Of a stretch of DNA of 64,000 nucleotides, positions 59,820 to 64,000 are shown in pieces. The notes beneath the pieces were generated by a model. It searched no databases. It saw only the letters and a program-made list of their open reading frames with translations, and was not told the origin of the DNA. Positions within the stretch are counted from its first letter, which is position 1. Each line of letters begins with the position of its first letter. Both the position numbers and the translations under genes were made by a program. Source of the stretch: Chryseobacterium sp. VAUSW3 (GTDB taxonomy: Bacteria > Bacteroidota > Bacteroidia > Flavobacteriales > Weeksellaceae); assembly GCF_002205795.1 (NCBI RefSeq), contig NZ_NIUY01000003.1, positions 186,001 to 250,000 of the forward strand, written 5' to 3'.

Positions 59820-61241
59820 ATGCTGATTAATCTTACTCAAAATCAAAATTTCAAATTATTTAAAATTATTTCTGAAGTCGCAGAAAGTAAGCACCAGACA
59901 GTTTTTATTGTCGGCGGATACGTCCGCGATCTTCTGATGAAAAGGAAAGTGCCAACAGATATCGATTTCGTTACCGAAAGTAACGGGATGGATCTGGCGA
60001 AAGCAGTAGCCCAGGCAATCAACCCAAAATTAAAAGTTTCAGTCTTCAAAAATTACGGAACGGCAATGTTCAAACATGATGGTTTGGATCTGGAATTCGT
60101 AGGGGCACGGAAAGAAAGTTATGCCGAAGATTCCCGAAAGCCTTCCGTAGAAACCGGCACGCTGGAAGACGACCAAAAACGCCGCGATTTTACCATCAAC
60201 GCGCTCGCCATTTCTCTTAATAAAGCAAACTTCGGAGAATTGATTGATCCTTTCAACGGAATTTCTGATATTGAAAATAAAGTCATTAGAACGCCTCTGG
60301 AGCCCAGCCAAACCTATTCGGATGATCCTTTGCGGATGATGCGCGCCATTCGGTTTGCATCTACACTGAATTTTAAAATCGAAGAAAATTCACTTCACGC
60401 CATAAAAAAAGAAGCCGAAAGAATCAAAATCGTTTCCATGGAAAGGATTATGGTTGAATTCAATAAAATAATGCTTTCGGAAAAACCTTCTGTTGGTTTA
60501 AAACTAATGGAAGAAACCGGTATTTTGCCTTTGGTGATGCCGGAACTTACTGCCTTACGCGGCATTGAAGAAGTGGAAGGGCAGACTCATAAAGACAATT
60601 TCTGGCACACCCTGGAAGTGGTCGACAATATTTCCAAAAACACCCAAAACCTTTGGCTGCGCTGGGCCGCCCTTCTTCACGACATCGGAAAAGCGCCGAC
60701 CAAAAAATTTGTGGAAGGCATTGGCTGGACTTTTTACGGACATGAATTTCTGGGGTCTAAAATGGTGAAAAGTCTTTTCCACCGGCTGAAACTGCCTTTG
60801 GGAAGCGACATGAAGTATGTGCAGAAACTCGTGAAGCTTTCGTCGCGTCCTATTTCTTTAATCGATGACGGAACTTCAGATTCGGCGCTGCGGAGACTGC
60901 TTTTTGATTCCGGTGAGGATCTGGAAGATCTTTTTACGCTGTGCAAGGCCGATATTACCACTAAAAATTCTTCAAAACAGCAGAAATTCAAGAAAAATTT
61001 TGAATATGTTGCCCAGAAAATTAAAGAAGTAGAGGAGAAAGATCAGGTCAGGAATTTTCAGCCGCCGATTTCCGGAGAGGAAATTATGGAACTTTTCAAC
61101 CTGAAACCCGGAAGAGAAATCGGGATTTTGAAGGAAAAAGTAAAAGAAGCGATTCTGGAAGGCGAAATTGCCAACGATAAAGTTGAAGCCCGAAATTTCG
61201 TCATCAAAGAGGCGCAGATTTTAGGATTAAAACCTGCTTAA
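59820..61241 (+). CDS. CCA tRNA nucleotidyltransferase / polyA polymerase family, with HD domain
   Basis: 473 residues. Nucleotidyltransferase head: FIVGGYVRDLLMKRKVPTDIDFV (about 30-52, with GGxVRD and DxD), RRDFTINALAIS and DDPLRMMRAIRFASTLNF (about 170-187). Then an HD region: DNFWHTLEVVDNIS and RWAALLHDIGKAPTKKF (about 282-298). CCA enzymes add or repair the tRNA 3' end; the alternative in this superfamily is polyA polymerase, which is hard to tell apart by eye. The encoded tRNA in this window lacks CCA, which fits a need for the activity. An upstream start at 59778 is rejected. Confidence 0.92.
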   Translation: MLINLTQNQNFKLFKIISEVAESKHQTVFIVGGYVRDLLMKRKVPTDIDFVTESNGMDLAKAVAQAINPKLKVSVFKNYGTAMFKHDGLDLEFVGARKESYAEDSRKPSVETGTLEDDQKRRDFTINALAISLNKANFGELIDPFNGISDIENKVIRTPLEPSQTYSDDPLRMMRAIRFASTLNFKIEENSLHAIKKEAERIKIVSMERIMVEFNKIMLSEKPSVGLKLMEETGILPLVMPELTALRGIEEVEGQTHKDNFWHTLEVVDNISKNTQNLWLRWAALLHDIGKAPTKKFVEGIGWTFYGHEFLGSKMVKSLFHRLKLPLGSDMKYVQKLVKLSSRPISLIDDGTSDSALRRLLFDSGEDLEDLFTLCKADITTKNSSKQQKFKKNFEYVAQKIKEVEEKDQVRNFQPPISGEEIMELFNLKPGREIGILKEKVKEAILEGEIANDKVEARNFVIKEAQILGLKPA

Positions 61242-61280
61242 AAAAAAGCGGTGTCAAAGTAAAGACCTTGACACCGTTTT
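61241..61280. terminator. Bidirectional terminator, stronger for the lipoprotein operon
   Basis: CGGTGTCAA / TTGACACCG stem with a 10-base loop. The reverse strand gives an eight-T run after it, the forward strand only four. Confidence 0.8.
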
Positions 61281-61289
61281 GAAAAAAAA

Positions 61290-62336
61290 TTAGTTTTTGT
61301 AGAAACCATTGGTCCCGATCCCGGTAGTAAGGGTTTTGAGTAACGTTCCGGAAGTGTTATAAACTCTGGTAATACTGTTGGCTGAGAAAGAAGGATCTGC
61401 AATATATACTTTTCCGTCGATTACATTAAATCCATAAATGTTTCTGGTTTCAAAACCGAACATAGGAACTACGGTGTTTCCGTTCATTGAATACAGCTGT
61501 TTCGCCGCTGTCACAAAATAGATTTTATTGTTTTCTATCGCAAGTTTTGCCGCATTCGTAATTCCGGGTAAAGCAATTTGTTCCACGGTTGCCGTTTTTG
61601 CCGCTATTTTGTAAAGGTAGGTCTGGTTGTTATCTGATGATAAAACATATACCGTGTTTTCGTCAGCAATCATGTCACGAATTGCGCCATTGTCGGTTAG
61701 CGTGATGGTTTTATCCACCTGGTTATTTGAAGGGTTAATTCTAGTGATGGTATGTCCGGTTGGCAATTCGTTGTAGTTGCTGTCATAGGTAATTCCATCG
61801 GTTTGTACATATACAAAGCCATCGGAAGCAACTACTTTTTCGGCATAACGGTCGAAATTAATGCTTTTCACAAAGCTGTTGCCGGCGTCGTAAATATTCA
61901 GTTTCATGACATCATAAAAGTTATTATTGGTCACGTAGGTGTAATTTCCTGTGAAAGCAATGTAACGGGGTTGCTCAAGATTGGCAGAAATCGTAGCGGT
62001 TTTTTTGAAAGTATATCGGTTTACGACTTCAATTTTGTTTGGAACATTCATTACCAAAAACGCATTATCATTTTTAAAGCCGATGCTTTGGAATACATTT
62101 CCTAAGTTTTCGTTATTGTTGTTTTTGCCGTAAATATTGTCTTCCTGAGCTGAAAGATCGTTCGGCAAAAACGTTACCGATGCAGTAGGGGTTGAGAATC
62201 CTCCTTCATTTGCAATTAGAATCCCCTTTCCATAAGCGCCTTTCGGAACTTCCACGACAGGATCTTCATTTCGGCAGGAAATGTTGAACAATAACGTAAA
62301 GGCAAAAGCCGAAGCTAAAATTTTTGATAATTTCAT
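61290..62336 (-). CDS. YncE-like beta-propeller lipoprotein (DUF5074; BtuG-like)
   Basis: 348 residues. Lipoprotein signal ending LFNISC (cysteine at 21). The mature part has repeated blades with the IVNRYTFKKTATISANLEQPRYIAFTGNYTYVTN type of unit (split by position), KVVASDGFVYVQTDGIT, VYVLSSDNNQTYLYKI and VIDGKVYIADP, a beta-propeller of the YncE/DUF5074 type. It follows a TonB-dependent receptor by 14 bases on the same strand. In Bacteroides a similar propeller lipoprotein, BtuG, binds vitamin B12 next to the BtuB receptor. The same job here is inferred from layout. Confidence 0.85.
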   Translation of the reverse strand: MKLSKILASAFAFTLLFNISCRNEDPVVEVPKGAYGKGILIANEGGFSTPTASVTFLPNDLSAQEDNIYGKNNNNENLGNVFQSIGFKNDNAFLVMNVPNKIEVVNRYTFKKTATISANLEQPRYIAFTGNYTYVTNNNFYDVMKLNIYDAGNSFVKSINFDRYAEKVVASDGFVYVQTDGITYDSNYNELPTGHTITRINPSNNQVDKTITLTDNGAIRDMIADENTVYVLSSDNNQTYLYKIAAKTATVEQIALPGITNAAKLAIENNKIYFVTAAKQLYSMNGNTVVPMFGFETRNIYGFNVIDGKVYIADPSFSANSITRVYNTSGTLLKTLTTGIGTNGFYKN

Positions 62337-62350
62337 TTTTTTATATTTAT

Positions 62351-64000
62351 TTAAAAGTTAATCAGTAACTGAATGCTGTAATTTCTTTTAGGCATCGGAT
62401 AATATGCTGAAGTTTCATATACCTGATCCCAGAGATTGTTGATTTTAATTCCCAGCTGCTGGTTTTTCAGAACACGGAAGTTCATTCCGGTATTCATTAC
62501 AAAATAGGATGGGATGGCAGAAGATCTTTCTTCATCAGTGGTGGTGTAAGTGAGGCCGGTAAACATTGCCTGTGCATATAATTCGGCAGAACGATAGCGG
62601 TAACTTGCATTGCCGAAAACTTTATGTTTTGGTACGTACGTCATGAAATTCCCGGTTTCTTTATTGATCGCGTGGGTGAACACATATCCTACACTCATCT
62701 TTGCAGAATGTTGACCAAAGGTTTTCTTTAATTCAAGCTGAGACTCGAGGCCAAAAGATTCAACTTCTGAAGTGTTGACCGGAACCCAGTATCCGAGGGA
62801 ACCCGGAACCCATTGGATCATATTTTTTATTCGCAGATAATAGGGAGACAGACTTAAGGAGAGATTTCTGTATTTGAAATTATTGCCGAGTTCAACCTGA
62901 TGTGCAACTTCCGATTTCAAATCTGGGTTTCCGCCCGGTTGCCAGTATAAATCATTAAAAGAAGGATATCTGAAGTTTTTAGATAAATTGAAAATTAATG
63001 AATACCAATGGTTTACGGCGTGGCGGCCGGATAATGAAAATAAAATGGGAGTTTCCAGATTTTCAACGATATCTTTCTTTATTCCCGCCTCGAAATAATA
63101 TTTTTGGTGAGGACTCCATCGCAATAATGCGGCAAAAGCACCGGCATTTCTTACGACATCCGTAATTCCGGATTGGTAACCTTTGCCTTTATTGAGCTGA
63201 TAATCGGTAATGATATTCAGGGCAAAATCGTCATTAATGGAATAGTTGAAATCGTTTTTCAGCAAAGAAACTTCGCTTGTTCCGCCGCTGCTTTTAGGCT
63301 TTTCTATCATACTGAAATACTGAAATTCATCTTCCAGATAAGCCAGTCGTAAAATGTTCTGAATTTTTTTTGATTTAAAATTCCAGCTCAGCGTGCTTCG
63401 GAAGCTATCGGAAAGATATTTGGATCTGGAACCAAATTCTGTAGTGGGATAATGCTGTGAACCGCTAAAGTGCTGGGTCTGCCAGGCAAGGGTATTTCCC
63501 GAACCGATTTTATAAGCAACACCGAGATTGAAATTTTTATTTTGGTATTGTCCGTTGATGTTTTGATAATTTTTCTCCGGAACTTCGTAATAATTCTTGC
63601 TTTCTGAATAATTGCCGCTAAATTTCACACTTAGGATTTCATCGCTATAAGATGATTTCAGAAAGGTGTTAACTGTCTCATAAGAGCCATATTCCATAAA
63701 AAGAGACTGGCGGAAACCTTTGTTAAAAGTCAGTTCATTGTTTAGGTGAATTGTTCCGCCGATTGCCGCACTTCCGTAAATCACGCTTCCGCCACCAGAT
63801 TTTATTTCTAACTGATCGTACCCGAGGAGATTCAGATTATTGATGTCGCCCTGACCTAAAAAAGGGGAATTCACATTAATCCCATTCCAGATGAAAGCAG
63901 TTTGCTGTGCGGTTGTTCCACGGAAAGAGGGCGAAGAAACCATTCCCCGGCCGTTTTCTTTAATATTAACGGGCGATTGAAAACGGAGAACCTCGGAAAG
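62351..64000 (-). CDS. TonB-dependent receptor, BtuB-like (5' end outside the window)
   Basis: At least 549 residues of the C-terminal part. Reading continues upstream to the window edge with LSEVLRFQSPVNIKENGRG ahead of an internal Met at 63943. The plug is partly visible: SFRGTTAQQTAFIWNGINVNS, then DQLEIKSGGGSVIYGSAAIGG. The rest is a 22-strand-type barrel with aromatic girdles, and the last residue is phenylalanine (SIQLLINF). The wording of the plug matches flavobacterial vitamin-type receptors. It heads the operon with the propeller lipoprotein. A cobalamin riboswitch, if any, would lie outside the window. Confidence 0.9.
   Translation of the reverse strand, partial: LSEVLRFQSPVNIKENGRGMVSSPSFRGTTAQQTAFIWNGINVNSPFLGQGDINNLNLLGYDQLEIKSGGGSVIYGSAAIGGTIHLNNELTFNKGFRQSLFMEYGSYETVNTFLKSSYSDEILSVKFSGNYSESKNYYEVPEKNYQNINGQYQNKNFNLGVAYKIGSGNTLAWQTQHFSGSQHYPTTEFGSRSKYLSDSFRSTLSWNFKSKKIQNILRLAYLEDEFQYFSMIEKPKSSGGTSEVSLLKNDFNYSINDDFALNIITDYQLNKGKGYQSGITDVVRNAGAFAALLRWSPHQKYYFEAGIKKDIVENLETPILFSLSGRHAVNHWYSLIFNLSKNFRYPSFNDLYWQPGGNPDLKSEVAHQVELGNNFKYRNLSLSLSPYYLRIKNMIQWVPGSLGYWVPVNTSEVESFGLESQLELKKTFGQHSAKMSVGYVFTHAINKETGNFMTYVPKHKVFGNASYRYRSAELYAQAMFTGLTYTTTDEERSSAIPSYFVMNTGMNFRVLKNQQLGIKINNLWDQVYETSAYYPMPKRNYSIQLLINF

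Overview
This window looks like ordinary chromosome from a low-GC member of the Bacteroidota, class Flavobacteriia, most likely the Chryseobacterium/Kaistella/Epilithonimonas group. The evidence is type IX secretion (T9SS) sorting tails, a gliding-motility-type C-terminus, DUF4295 behind rpmB-rpmG, a PID-CTERM-like mini-protein, a DUF6759-like protein, near absence of Shine-Dalgarno sequences, and promoters of the form TTG-N18-21-TAnnTTTG. The genus is inferred from family recognition, not from an alignment. I saw no phage, transposase, CRISPR array or rRNA operon. There is one tRNA gene.

Layout. 1-5.8 kb: 5' part of lpxK (reverse), ddl, coaD, a TRIC-type channel, a small TPR membrane protein, folA, and a lemA-TPM-TPM cassette. 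5.9-15.8 kb: VOC protein, DUF2807 lipoprotein, M3 peptidase, a dispersed RNA-like element, a class I aminotransferase, murB, the ribosomal set rpmB-rpmG-DUF4295, ftsY, a small stress membrane protein, and sppA. 15.8-25.8 kb: folK, two tandem OmpA-like outer membrane proteins (the first lacks the OmpA domain), recQ, fmt, a large T9SS type B surface protein, tsf, and a DUF6759-like protein. 25.8-34.1 kb: trmN6-like methyltransferase, a NtrY-like histidine kinase overlapping ribE, pdxA, DUF177-rpmF, accB-accC, rocD.

34.1-41.4 kb is the one accessory-looking region. It is a cluster of glycosyltransferases in mixed orientation plus a stand-alone phosphomannose-isomerase-type cupin, lying between rocD and gltX, and probably makes a cell-surface glycan. 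41.5-51.4 kb returns to housekeeping: gltX, accA, ftsE, rpmH, nrnA-like DHH phosphoesterase, DUF1304, an alpha/beta hydrolase, two lipoproteins, dtd, greA, HIT protein, clpX. 51.5-55.5 kb holds a T9SS type A surface protein, the PID-CTERM-like mini-protein, a thioredoxin-fold protein, tRNA-Met and an unexplained forward terminator. 55.5-64 kb holds DUF3810, a FucP-type sugar transporter, plsC, gtrA, a small conserved protein, a CCA-type nucleotidyltransferase, and a YncE-like propeller lipoprotein downstream of a TonB-dependent receptor that runs off the window. That last pair resembles the BtuG/BtuB cobalamin uptake arrangement.

Most genes serve envelope building (lpxK, ddl, murB, OmpA, plsC, glycan cluster), fatty acid initiation (accA, accB, accC), translation (rpmB, rpmG, rpmF, rpmH, tsf, fmt, gltX, dtd) and cofactors (coaD, folA, folK, ribE, pdxA). 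No gap between genes exceeds 300 bases. The points most worth following are the PID-CTERM-like mini-protein, the orphan terminator at 55.46 kb, the probable B12 uptake pair, the glycan cluster, and a Rieske-like lipoprotein that has lost its histidines.
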